From NCBI GenBank assembly GCA_937892925.1, contig CALBHX010000051.1:1-12118 (forward strand): a stretch of 12,118 bases of DNA. Reading direction: 5' to 3'. The translations under genes were made by a program, and so were the position numbers. The notes under the pieces are model-generated. The model saw only the letters and a list, made by a program, of their open reading frames with translations, had not been told where the DNA came from and did no database searches. This DNA is from an uncultured Lentisphaeraceae bacterium. GTDB lineage: Bacteria > Verrucomicrobiota > Kiritimatiellia > RFP12 > DVOR01. Every line of letters begins with the position of its first letter. Positions within the stretch are counted from its first letter, which is position 1. Positions 1 through 6,225 of the stretch are shown piece after piece.

Positions 1-913
1 TTGTGAGGGGTTTTCCGCTATTGAGTGCCGTTCGGGTGCCGGCGCGGCAGGCATATTCCCACTGCGCCTCGGTGGGGAGGTCAAAACGTGCTCCGCCGGT
101 TTTGGCGCGGAGCTTGCCCAGAAAGCTCTCGGCATCCACCCCGTCCTGCTCCGGCCAGGCCGCCCCAACCGTTGTTCCGCAGATGTCATCATAGGAGATA
201 CCCTCCTTCGGCAGCGGTGACGAAGCATAAGACGCCATCCCCCCCGTATAAGGATCCTTCGTCTTCCCCATGACCAGCTCCCACTGGCTCCGCGTGATTT
301 CGAAAACGCCGATATAATAGAACTGCGTCAACGTGACCCGATGAGGCGTTTCCGAATCGCTCACCACATCCCGCACCACTTCTTCGGGCGTCTGCCCCAT
401 GATGAAGGTGCCGGGGTCTATCCGCCGCAAGACGAGGCGGGAGGTTTTGAAGAGGTCTGACCACCCGCCCGGGGGCGGCGCATCCAGCGCCGTCATGGGG
501 TAACGCTCCGCGGTGGGGCCGCCGCTCAGATCCACCACCCAATAGAGGGGCAGCGCGCCCGAGACCCGCCGCAGCTCCACCTGAAAAACGAGCCGATCCG
601 TCTTGAGCGCGGGTGCATTTTTGGCAAGATTCCAAACCAGCCGCTGTTCCCCGGCCGTCGGTGCCGCCATCTCCAGCGCATCATCCGTGGCGAGAACCGT
701 CTGACCGGAGGCCTCATCGCACGCCGACACGCGGAAGCTATACCGCCCCGGCGATGCGGCTAGCGCGCCCGCTGCGTCTTTCACCGTCACGTCAATATCC
801 ACCAGCCCATTCCAAGGGTAGCGCTGACGCGCCTTGACCGAGGTAATCTCCGCCGCCAGCGCACAGGAGGCGGCCATCAGCGCCGCACAAACCACAAGAC
901 AAAGCCGTTTCAC
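1..913 (-). CDS. Secreted SUMF1/FGE-fold protein, C-terminus beyond the left edge
   Basis: Partial gene: 304 codons are visible and the 3' end lies outside the window. It starts with GTG at 913. A second in-frame GTG at 914-916 is possible, but the AGGAGG at 926-921 is 7 nt from the 913 start and only 4 nt from the other. Residues 1-20 form a Sec signal peptide (basic MKR, hydrophobic core, ALA-AE cleavage site). Residues 22-125 are a beta-rich domain containing QRYPWNG (30-36). From about residue 158 the FGE-sulfatase fold begins: DPGTFIMG (166-173), then ETPHRVTLTQFYYIGVFEIT (188-207), then FDLPTEAQWEYACRAGT (277-293). These are hallmark segments of formylglycine-generating-enzyme homologues. 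The catalytic cysteines of true FGE lie near the C-terminus and cannot be checked, so sulfatase maturation is not shown. Secreted proteins of this fold are, as I recall, multiplied in Kiritimatiellota. It is divergent from the glycosyltransferase genes. Confidence 0.85.
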   Translation of the reverse strand, partial: MKRLCLVVCAALMAASCALAAEITSVKARQRYPWNGLVDIDVTVKDAAGALAASPGRYSFRVSACDEASGQTVLATDDALEMAAPTAGEQRLVWNLAKNAPALKTDRLVFQVELRRVSGALPLYWVVDLSGGPTAERYPMTALDAPPPGGWSDLFKTSRLVLRRIDPGTFIMGQTPEEVVRDVVSDSETPHRVTLTQFYYIGVFEITRSQWELVMGKTKDPYTGGMASYASSPLPKEGISYDDICGTTVGAAWPEQDGVDAESFLGKLRAKTGGARFDLPTEAQWEYACRAGTRTALNSGKPLT

Positions 914-920
914 CACGATT

Positions 921-926
921 CCTCCT
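921..926 (-). promoter_or_regulatory. Shine-Dalgarno site of the FGE-like gene
   Basis: A perfect AGGAGG on the minus strand. It supports a GTG start at 913 (7 nt spacing) over the adjacent GTG at 916 (4 nt). No ATG is present in frame between this site and residue 13 of the signal peptide. Confidence 0.75.
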
Positions 927-1151
927 TCCATGCGCCAATGGCGCACTTCCATACCACCAGCTTGATACACCCTACCGATATCTTCAAGATACCCCATCCC
1001 GCATCCGCTTGTCAAGCGTTCCTCTTCCAGCCGAGCGTGATGACGCCAGCCCATGTGTTTGCCAGCAGCCCCGGGTTGCCCCCCCTCTCAAACGCACCCT
1101 TTATTGATGATGTATTGCCGCCACCCGATCCCTTTCAGCCGCCCTGAAGCT

Positions 1152-1303
1152 TTGCCGCCCCCAGATCCTAAAGGAACCGCCCCGCGCCGGGGGCAAGACC
1201 AACCCGGGGCGGATCTGCCCCGTCCCCGCCCCGAGTTCACCCCAAAGCCGGGGCGGGTTCACACGCCTTTCCCTTCCGGCGCGAAGGGGCGTCCGCGCCG
1301 AAA
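1152..1303. repeat. Cluster of four GC-rich inverted repeats
   Basis: Four potential stem-loops follow each other. First, TTGCC-g-CCC (from 1152) pairs with GGGGGCAA (1189-1196), with a bulged G. Second, CGGGGC (1205-1210) pairs with GCCCCG (1217-1222), loop of 6. Third, CCCGCCCCG (1225-1233) pairs perfectly with CGGGGCGGG (1249-1257), loop of 15. Fourth, CGGCGCG (1277-1283) pairs with CGCGCCG (1294-1300), loop of 10. The arms of the second and third can also cross-pair, and CCGGGGCGG recurs directly at 1204 and 1248. None has a T-tract, so these are not classical terminators. The role is unknown. Confidence 0.6.
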
Positions 1304-1351
1304 GAATGCCCAACGCCTCGACCGGCGATCGGCCGCGGCACTTCCGCCACG

Positions 1352-1397
1352 GGAACTAATGTTCCAACCGATGTTATGGCTTATGTTATGATATAAG
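1352..1397 (+). promoter_or_regulatory. Dyad and tandem ATGTTATG repeat upstream of the glycosyltransferase genes
   Basis: The dyad GGAAC-TAAT-GTTCC (1352-1365) is followed by ATGTTATG at 1371-1378 and again at 1383-1390, an exact 12-bp period, then ATATAAG (1391-1397). This is the only AT-rich stretch before the gene at 1436. It could hold the promoter (-10-like TATGAT at 1387 or TATAAG at 1392) with regulator sites, but no good -35 box is visible. It is tentative. Confidence 0.3.
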
Positions 1398-1435
1398 ACC
1401 GTTCAGCCACCTGTTCAATCCTTCAGGAGAACCGC

Positions 1436-2617
1436 ATGCCGCAGGATGTTCTTTGTGTATATGCCACGCGCCAGATTGACTCCAATCTGCTTATGAGCGG
1501 GACGGTTTTCCATGGGCTGAGCCTGTGCGACTTCCCGGCAGACGCCCTTTTCTGCGGGCCGAAACATGAGGCAGCGTTCTTTAAGGCCACCTATGGGCAT
1601 CGATTCCGAAGGGTTTACATTCTCCCGCTTGGGACAAGCCTCCTCGCCAAGCTCTGCGCACGCACCGCATCACTCCGCCTGCTCTACTCCTTCTATATCC
1701 ACTTCTTCAAAGACGGATTTTGGCGGCCTTACTCCCTGCGCGCGTTGCGCCGCCTGTTGACGGGCGGCCGCTACACGACCATTCTATCCTTCATTCCGCC
1801 GGTCTTCTCCGGGCGGCTCGGATGCGATGTGCACAAGCTGATGAAACGCACCGCGCCGCGGCCGCCGCGTCTGATTCAGTTCTGGACAGACCCGCTCTCC
1901 ATTGGCGCCTGCGACCGCCTGGAGGACATTCCCTGGCGGCGGTTCCTTCACAAACTCTGGGAGCACCGACTGCTCGCTCAAGCCGACAAAGCGGTTTTCT
2001 GCTATCCCCTGCTCTGTGAAATGGAGCAAAAACTGCATCCGCAATTCGCCCATAAAATGACCTGGAGCGACGTGGGATATATCGAGCACAAACTCGATGC
2101 CTTTCAACCGCATAACCCGCAGGTTACCATCGGCCTCTTCGGTGCTTACCAGCGAAATGTGCGGAATATTGAACCGCTTCTTGCTGCGCTTCGGCACTTC
2201 CCAGACGCCCGCTTCATCCTGCGGGGAGACTCGGATGTTGTAATCGATCCGGCCGCCTACCCCAATTTGGACGTCCTGCCCGGCCGCCGCCCCGTTGATG
2301 AAGTCGAGCAGCTTGAAGCACAATGCGACATTCTTCTGTGCCTGGGCGCCCACTGCGGAATGACCATCCCCGCAGGAAAAGTCTTTTACTACGCCTCCTA
2401 CCATAAGCCGATCCTCTATATCAGCGATGGCGTGCACGGCGCTTATTGCCGGCGCTATCTGGAAGCGTTTGGGCGCTATCTCACCTGCGACAATACGGAA
2501 GCCTCCATCTGCGACGGCCTTCAACGCGCCCTTGACGCGCTCAAGACCTATCAGCATCACATCCCTGAACGGATGCGGCTGGATGCCATTGCACGCAAAC
2601 TTATTGAAACCCCATGA
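1436..2617 (+). CDS. GT-B fold glycosyltransferase (GT4-like), 393 aa
   Basis: Probably transfers a sugar from an activated nucleotide donor during polysaccharide synthesis; donor and acceptor cannot be read from the sequence. The ATG follows AGGAGA (1425-1430) at 5 nt. The N-terminal half (about 1-215) is divergent and rich in aromatic and basic residues. The C-terminal half looks like the nucleotide-sugar-binding Rossmann domain of GT-B enzymes: VTIGLFGAYQRNVRNIEPLL (230-249), ARFILRGDSD (258-267), then CDILLCLGA (297-305). IPAGKVFYYASYHKPILYI (311-329) resembles the P-x-K-x-(F/Y)-E-Y segment of GT4 enzymes, but the usual Glu is replaced by Tyr. There is no signal peptide or clear membrane segment, so it is likely cytoplasmic. 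The stop lies 6 nt before the GT2 start, implying one operon. The fold assignment is fairly firm; the exact family is uncertain. Confidence 0.7.
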   Translation: MPQDVLCVYATRQIDSNLLMSGTVFHGLSLCDFPADALFCGPKHEAAFFKATYGHRFRRVYILPLGTSLLAKLCARTASLRLLYSFYIHFFKDGFWRPYSLRALRRLLTGGRYTTILSFIPPVFSGRLGCDVHKLMKRTAPRPPRLIQFWTDPLSIGACDRLEDIPWRRFLHKLWEHRLLAQADKAVFCYPLLCEMEQKLHPQFAHKMTWSDVGYIEHKLDAFQPHNPQVTIGLFGAYQRNVRNIEPLLAALRHFPDARFILRGDSDVVIDPAAYPNLDVLPGRRPVDEVEQLEAQCDILLCLGAHCGMTIPAGKVFYYASYHKPILYISDGVHGAYCRRYLEAFGRYLTCDNTEASICDGLQRALDALKTYQHHIPERMRLDAIARKLIETP

Positions 2618-2623
2618 CCCCGC

Positions 2624-3457
2624 ATGAATACAAAAACCTGTGCACCCGCGCCTGAATCTGCTGCAAATACGCCCGAACCGCTCGTTTCCGTAATCATCAC
2701 CTGTTATAATCAGGGACAATGGCTGCACGAAGCCATCCAGAGCATCTTGGACTCCACCTGGAAATCTCTCGAGATCCTAGTCTATGACGATGGTTCTACC
2801 GACCCCGCAACCATTGCAGCCTTTGACGGGTTGGAAGCCCGTTTCCCGAAAACTCGCTTATTCCATCAGCGCAACCAAGGGGTTTCGCTTACCCGCAACC
2901 GCGGACTGCACGAAGCCAACGGCGAGTTCATTCTCTTTCTGGATGGCGATGACCGCATTGCGCCGGATTATCTGGCCTCCGCCATGGCACTCTTTGCCCG
3001 CCGCCCAGACACCTGCGTGGTAACCGGCGACTTCTGTGTTTTTCAGGACGGCGAAGAACCCAGCGGGCAGAAAGCCCTGCATTGGGAAACATTCAACCAT
3101 GCCGCCTTTATCACCCATGGCGGGATTCCCGTAACCTCCCTCTTCCGGAAAACCATGGGGCTGCGCATCGGCGGTTTTTCCCGTGTTCTGAACCGAATCG
3201 CCGGCGAAGACTTTGACTTCTGGCTCTCCCTCTACGAAAAAAATCCGAACTTCCAATTCATCCCCGCCGTCTGCCTGTATTACCGCCATCATGGGGTAAG
3301 CCGAAACGGCCACAACCCCAAACGCCTGTTCTCACGCGTCTACCAGATCCTCCACCACCCCCGGCTTTACCTCTCCCACCCCGGTGCCTTCGTTTCCGTC
3401 TTTACCGACTTCATGCTGCGCCGCCTCAAGCGCCGGTTTTCACGGAAGCATTCCTAA
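2624..3457 (+). CDS. Family 2 glycosyltransferase (GT-A fold), 277 aa
   Basis: An inverting nucleotide-sugar transferase, probably adding a residue to a growing surface glycan at the inner face of the membrane. The GT2 signatures are all present. The opening strand is PLVSVIITCYNQGQWL (19-34), nucleotide-binding YDDGS is at 54-58, the metal-binding DxD region is FLDGDD (105-110), and the catalytic-base region is AGEDFDFWL (193-201). RNQGVSLTRNRGL (83-95) is the usual helix after the third strand. The C-terminus (about 232-277) is basic with a short hydrophobic run (PGAFVSVFTDFML) and may lie against the membrane. No Shine-Dalgarno sequence precedes the ATG and the upstream stop is 6 nt away, so translation is probably coupled to the preceding gene. 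A likely terminator begins 40 nt after the stop. Substrate unknown. Confidence 0.88.
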   Translation: MNTKTCAPAPESAANTPEPLVSVIITCYNQGQWLHEAIQSILDSTWKSLEILVYDDGSTDPATIAAFDGLEARFPKTRLFHQRNQGVSLTRNRGLHEANGEFILFLDGDDRIAPDYLASAMALFARRPDTCVVTGDFCVFQDGEEPSGQKALHWETFNHAAFITHGGIPVTSLFRKTMGLRIGGFSRVLNRIAGEDFDFWLSLYEKNPNFQFIPAVCLYYRHHGVSRNGHNPKRLFSRVYQILHHPRLYLSHPGAFVSVFTDFMLRRLKRRFSRKHS

Positions 3458-3496
3458 CCCCTTCGCGAACCTTACACCGCAGCCGCGGGTACCATT

Positions 3497-3528
3497 CCCG
3501 TCAGGCTCCGCCTGCCGGGTTCTTCTTG
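3497..3528 (+). terminator. Probable Rho-independent terminator after the glycosyltransferase pair
   Basis: The stem is CCCG-t-CAGGC (3497-3506), loop TCC, then GCCTG-c-CGGG (3510-3519). That gives nine base pairs with one T/C mismatch, and it is followed at once by TTCTTCTT. The position, about 40 nt after the GT2 stop, fits. Confidence 0.55.
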
Positions 3529-3679
3529 CCGTGCCTTCGCGCCGTGCGGCCAGCCCGATACCCTCTGGCACACAGGAACCCTGCCCCGCCATGCGCCTCG
3601 TCATCACGAAAAGAAACGCCCCGCAGCCTCGCGCACGCCGGCTCAACCCATGCACGCCCTGAACCCCGTGCCCCGTAAC

Positions 3680-3702
3680 GCCGTATACGGCACAAGGCCT
3701 TG
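3680..3702. repeat. Two adjacent perfect palindromes
   Basis: GCCGTATACGGC (12 bp) and CAAGGCCTTG (10 bp) are separated by one base. They could be binding sites for dimeric proteins; the first can also pair as part of a larger hairpin starting at GTGCC (3668-3672). Confidence 0.45.
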
Positions 3703-3796
3703 CGGCCATCGGCTCCGCCAACGGCGGGGGAATGAACCCCTTGCGCACACCTCCCGGCGTCGCCGAGAAAGGAGGACTTTTCTTTTCGAGGGCATC

Positions 3797-3825
3797 TTGC
3801 ATTTCACGTCTGATTGGCTTATAAT
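3797..3825 (+). promoter_or_regulatory. Sigma-70-type promoter for pyrH-frr
   Basis: TTGCAT (3797-3802), a spacer of exactly 17 bp, and a perfect TATAAT (3820-3825). The expected transcription start is near 3832, about 25 nt before the pyrH ATG at 3857. Because TATAAT overlaps the in-frame ATG at 3824, upstream starts of pyrH are excluded if this promoter is the one used. Confidence 0.75.
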
Positions 3826-3856
3826 GCGTAACTGTAAATGCGAAAGAGTTTTTGAG

Positions 3857-4573
3857 ATGCAGGTTAAATACAGGCGGATTTTGCTGAAGCTCAGCGGCGA
3901 AATGCTGAAGGGGCAGGCCTCGGCATGTCATGATGAGGCGGTGCTGGCGGAGGTGGCCGCGCGGCTGGCAGGAGTGGTTGCGCTGGGTGTTGAAGTGGGT
4001 GTAGTGATTGGCGGAGGCAACATTTTTCGCGGGCTGACCGGCGCAGGCAAAGGAACCGACCGCGTGTTGGGCGACACCATGGGGATGCTGGCCACGATTA
4101 TCAATGCGCTGGCAGTGCAGAATGCCCTGGAGCGCGCCGGCGTGCCGGCGTTGGTGATGACTGCGCAGCAAATGCCGCAGGTGGCGCAGCACTTTGATGC
4201 GCGGAAAGCGCGGAAAGCGCTGGCGCGCGGGCAGGTGGTGCTCTTTGCCGGCGGCACAGGAAACCCCTTCTTCTCCACCGATTCCGGAGCGGCGCTCCGT
4301 GCGGCGGAGATCGGCGCGGACGCGGTGCTGAAAGCCACGAAGGTCGATGGCGTGTACACGGCAGACCCGAAGCGGGATCCTGCGGCCGTGCGGTATGACC
4401 GCCTGTCGTGCGAAGAAGCGCTGGCCAAGCGGCTGAACGTGATGGACGCGGCGGCGTTTGCCCTGTGCCGCGATAATCACATCCCGATTGTGGTATTCGA
4501 TTTCAATGCGCCGGATTCCCTGCGCCGCGTGGTTTGCGGGGAGCCCGGATTCGGAACGGTTGTGGCAGATTGA
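3857..4573 (+). CDS. pyrH: UMP kinase (uridylate kinase)
   Basis: Phosphorylates UMP to UDP with ATP in the cytoplasm, the step feeding all pyrimidine nucleotides; a hexamer of the amino-acid-kinase fold. At 238 residues it has the usual family length. Visible motifs: KLSGE (11-15, phosphate-binding lysine), GGGNIFRG (52-59), DRVLGDTMGMLATIINALA (68-86, containing the UMP-binding Asp), AGGTGNPFFSTDSGA (131-145), and KATKVDGVYTADP (159-171, nucleotide-binding loop). The open frame extends upstream to 3650, but the promoter -10 box lies inside that extension and family members begin close to (K/R)-R-(I/V)-L-L-K-L-S-G-E, so 3857 is chosen. The ribosome-binding site is weak (GAAAGAG at 3842-3848). 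frr follows after 39 nt. In many bacteria rpsB and tsf precede this pair; here they do not. Confidence 0.96.
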   Translation: MQVKYRRILLKLSGEMLKGQASACHDEAVLAEVAARLAGVVALGVEVGVVIGGGNIFRGLTGAGKGTDRVLGDTMGMLATIINALAVQNALERAGVPALVMTAQQMPQVAQHFDARKARKALARGQVVLFAGGTGNPFFSTDSGAALRAAEIGADAVLKATKVDGVYTADPKRDPAAVRYDRLSCEEALAKRLNVMDAAAFALCRDNHIPIVVFDFNAPDSLRRVVCGEPGFGTVVAD

Positions 4574-4612
4574 GCCACCCCTGAAAAAGAAGAATAAAGA
4601 GAGGCTGATGTC

Positions 4613-5176
4613 ATGACAAACGCTCAGGATGTGCTTAAAGATGCAACCACCCGTATGGACGGCGCACTGGCCGCGCTGAAAGAGCGCTTTTCCGGCCTGC
4701 GCACAGGAAAGGCCTCGCCTTCCCTGGTTGATTCCCTGCAAGTGCCCTACTACGGCGTGCCCACACGTCTGCGCGATATGGCCAACATTTCTACCCCCGA
4801 GCCGCGCCAGATCACGATTGCCCCCTTTGATCCCTCGGTGCTGGCAGATATCGAGAAGGCCATTCTGGCGGCCAATTTAGGTGTTACGCCCCGGAATGAC
4901 GGGCGGATGATCCGCATCATGATGCCGGAGCTGACGGAAGAGCGCCGCAAGGAGATTGTCAAAGTGGCCAAAACGCTGGCAGAGGAATGCCGCGTAGCCA
5001 TCCGCAATGTCCGCCGCGATGCAAACGATACCCTGAAAGCGCTTCAGAAAGACAGCAAGATTTCTGAAGATGAAGCGAAAAAGGGGCTTGATGACGTACA
5101 GAAGCTGACCGATGCAAAGATTGGCCGGGTAGATGCCGAGACCAAGGCCAAAGAAGCGGAAGTCATGGCTGTTTGA
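4613..5176 (+). CDS. frr: Ribosome recycling factor
   Basis: Releases mRNA and tRNA from the post-termination ribosome together with EF-G. At 187 residues it matches the family length (about 185). Domain I is the three-helix bundle formed by residues 1-30 and about 105-187; domain II (about 31-104) is the beta-rich part. Typical segments are FSGLRTGKASPSLVDSL (26-42), PRQITIAPFDPSVLADIEKA (64-83), LGVTPRNDGRMIRIMMPELT (89-108) and AIRNVRRDANDTLK (129-142). These contain the conserved Arg/Asp cluster of the bundle. AGAGAGG (4598-4604) precedes the ATG by 8 nt. An ATG at 4608 is excluded because it runs into a stop at the second codon. Co-transcribed with pyrH; an unusual anchored protein follows after 48 nt. 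Confidence 0.97.
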   Translation: MTNAQDVLKDATTRMDGALAALKERFSGLRTGKASPSLVDSLQVPYYGVPTRLRDMANISTPEPRQITIAPFDPSVLADIEKAILAANLGVTPRNDGRMIRIMMPELTEERRKEIVKVAKTLAEECRVAIRNVRRDANDTLKALQKDSKISEDEAKKGLDDVQKLTDAKIGRVDAETKAKEAEVMAV

Positions 5177-5224
5177 GTTTGATAAAAACCGCATGGGCAA
5201 CGCTTAGTAAGGAGCGAGACGACA

Positions 5225-6088
5225 ATGGCAGATCAACCGCGCAAGATTACGATCAAGTTACGGACGCCCGGGGCAGCCAAGCCTCCGGCCGCGCCTCAGC
5301 CTGCGGCACCTGCCGCCGGAGCCGCCGTTGAGCCGCCGCCCGCACCGGAAGCCTCCGCGCCGATGACCGCGGTTCCGCCCGCGGCCGAAACGCCTGCGCA
5401 GGCAGAAAGCATCCGCACGGAAGCGCCTGCTGAGACCGCGGCCGAGACACCTGCACAGCAGGCCAAGCGCCAAACCTCGCGGATTGAATTGCCGCCGGAA
5501 GCGGCGCCTCAGCCCATGCATGCTTCTGCCACCATCAAGCTGAAGAAAGCTCCAGCCGGTGCTGCGGCAGAACCCCCGCCCGTTGAGACAACGCAGGCGG
5601 CCAAATCCAAAACCGCGCGGATTGCGCTGGATTCCGTTCTAGGCGGCATTCAGCCGAACACGCCGCTCGCCAATACCACGCAGAAGACCATCAAGCTGAA
5701 ACGCGCCGTGCCTGCGGCCACAGCCATCAAACCTGCAGCTTCCGCGCCAATGACGCCGGTTGAAGACAGTGCCTCTGAAGAGAAAACCATCAAGCTGAAA
5801 CGTGCCACGCCCGGCCTGAAACGGAATGCCGGCGCAGCGGCTAAACCGGAAGAACCGGAGCTGGAAGAGCTGGAGCCCTTGGAGGAATTGCCCGTTTCGC
5901 CCATCCCCGCGCCTGCGGTGGAGAGTTCGGGGGCGAAAGCCTTTACGGTAATCAGCATCGTTGCGGCAGCACTCTCGATCATTGCAACGATTGTGCTTTG
6001 CGTGGTGATGCAGAAGCAGGCCGCTTCCCCAAATGGGGCTGAGGCCACGGGGAATACCCTGCATTCTCTGCCGTTTACACGTTTCTAA
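5225..6088 (+). CDS. Ala/Pro-rich single-span membrane protein with six short basic repeats, unknown function
   Basis: No family recognised. The 287-residue protein has a long, probably disordered Ala/Pro/Glu-rich N-terminal part (1-235). Six copies of a short motif of the form T-(I/A/S)-(K/R)-(L/I)-x-(L/K) lie in it: KITIKLRTPG (7-16), TSRIELPPE (84-92), ATIKLKKAP (102-110), KTARIALDSV (129-138), KTIKLKRAV (154-162) and KTIKLKRAT (187-195). An acidic patch (EEPELEELEPLEEL, 209-222) follows, then one hydrophobic helix (about 239-262) and a 25-residue tail. With no signal peptide, the likely topology is repeats in the cytoplasm and the short C-terminus outside. GGAG (5211-5214) lies 10 nt before the ATG. 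It sits 48 nt behind frr in one unit and is closed by a terminator. The repeats look like docking or self-association motifs; that is inference. It could equally be a lineage-specific envelope or division protein. Confidence 0.8.
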   Translation: MADQPRKITIKLRTPGAAKPPAAPQPAAPAAGAAVEPPPAPEASAPMTAVPPAAETPAQAESIRTEAPAETAAETPAQQAKRQTSRIELPPEAAPQPMHASATIKLKKAPAGAAAEPPPVETTQAAKSKTARIALDSVLGGIQPNTPLANTTQKTIKLKRAVPAATAIKPAASAPMTPVEDSASEEKTIKLKRATPGLKRNAGAAAKPEEPELEELEPLEELPVSPIPAPAVESSGAKAFTVISIVAAALSIIATIVLCVVMQKQAASPNGAEATGNTLHSLPFTRF

Positions 6089-6105
6089 AACGGTCTTGAG
6101 GCCTC

Positions 6106-6142
6106 GGGCGCCCCGCCAATGGTGTGGCGCCCGTTTCTGTTT
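6106..6142 (+). terminator. Rho-independent terminator of the pyrH-frr unit
   Basis: GGGCGCC (6106-6112) pairs perfectly with GGCGCCC (6126-6132) across a 13-nt loop, followed by GTTTCTGTTT. It starts 17 nt after the stop of the repeat-motif protein. Confidence 0.7.
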
Positions 6143-6171
6143 CACGGCTAATGGCTAGATAGCCGGGGGAA

Positions 6172-6183
6172 TCCCGCGCGGGA
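6172..6183. repeat. Perfect 12-bp GC palindrome
   Basis: TCCCGCGCGGGA lies 43 nt upstream of the ATG of the zinc-ribbon/EIIA gene, between the preceding terminator and the Shine-Dalgarno site. It may be an operator for that gene, whose promoter could not be placed. Confidence 0.35.
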
Positions 6184-6210
6184 GCGGATACGGCAGGATA
6201 AAAAGCGTTC

Positions 6211-6216
6211 AGGGAG
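6211..6216 (+). promoter_or_regulatory. Shine-Dalgarno site deciding the EIIA-fusion start
   Basis: AGGGAG abuts the in-frame ATG at 6217, leaving no spacing, but is 9 nt from the ATG at 6226. This supports 6226 as the start. Confidence 0.65.
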
Positions 6217-6225
6217 ATGTTGACA

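Larger units (their letters stand above)
914..1435. other. Divergent intergenic region without a recognised gene
   Basis: About 520 bp between two divergently transcribed genes. No reading frame here looks protein-coding. It holds an interrupted dyad TATCTT-C-AAGATA at 979-991, close to the FGE-like gene and a possible operator. It also holds a GC-rich stretch with four inverted repeats (1152-1303), a small dyad GGAAC-TAAT-GTTCC at 1352-1365, and two copies of ATGTTATG 12 bp apart. No convincing sigma-70 promoter with both boxes was found for either gene; the AT-rich patch at 1366-1397 is the best location for the rightward one. Confidence 0.6.
3458..3796. other. Palindrome-rich intergenic region before pyrH
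   Basis: About 340 bp with no convincing gene; open frames here have no recognisable motif. Besides the terminator it contains GCCGTATACGGC (3680-3691, perfect palindrome) and CAAGGCCTTG (3693-3702, perfect palindrome, 1 nt away). It also has a hairpin CCGCC-aac-GGCGG (3715-3727) and an outer CTCC/GGAG pairing (3751-3754 with 3771-3774) around CGGCG-T-CGCCG. The last part could form a structured leader or DNA-level element just upstream of the pyrH promoter. Function unknown. Confidence 0.5.

Noticed and set aside
1205..1300. GC-rich hairpins as a terminator, tRNA or CRISPR repeat
   Set aside because: There is no T-tract, no cloverleaf or CCA-type end, and no regularly spaced identical repeats; it sits between divergent gene starts.
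938..1391. Two plus-strand open frames in the first intergenic region
   Set aside because: Pro-rich products without motifs, without usable Shine-Dalgarno sites, running across the inverted repeats.
1784..2728. Long minus-strand open frame (314 codons)
   Set aside because: It lies antisense to two genes with clear glycosyltransferase motifs; its translation shows no domain and it has no ribosome-binding site. Long antisense frames are common at this GC content.
3650..3856. N-terminal extension of pyrH
   Set aside because: The extension contains the promoter -35 and -10 boxes and encodes nothing like the UMP kinase N-terminus.
3440..4741. Minus-strand open frame of 433 codons across the gap, pyrH and the start of frr
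   Set aside because: Antisense to pyrH; the product is low-complexity Arg/His/Gly-rich with no motif, and the plus strand holds a real promoter and gene.
5253..6145. Minus-strand frames opposite the Ala/Pro-rich gene
   Set aside because: Arg/Gly-rich shadows of repetitive GC-rich codons, without starts supported by ribosome-binding sites; the plus-strand frame has a repeat-motif pattern, a membrane helix and a terminator.
6220..6225. Perfect TTGACA (-35-like)
   Set aside because: It directly abuts the ATG at 6226 and no -10 box lies 16-18 bp downstream; it is a chance match.
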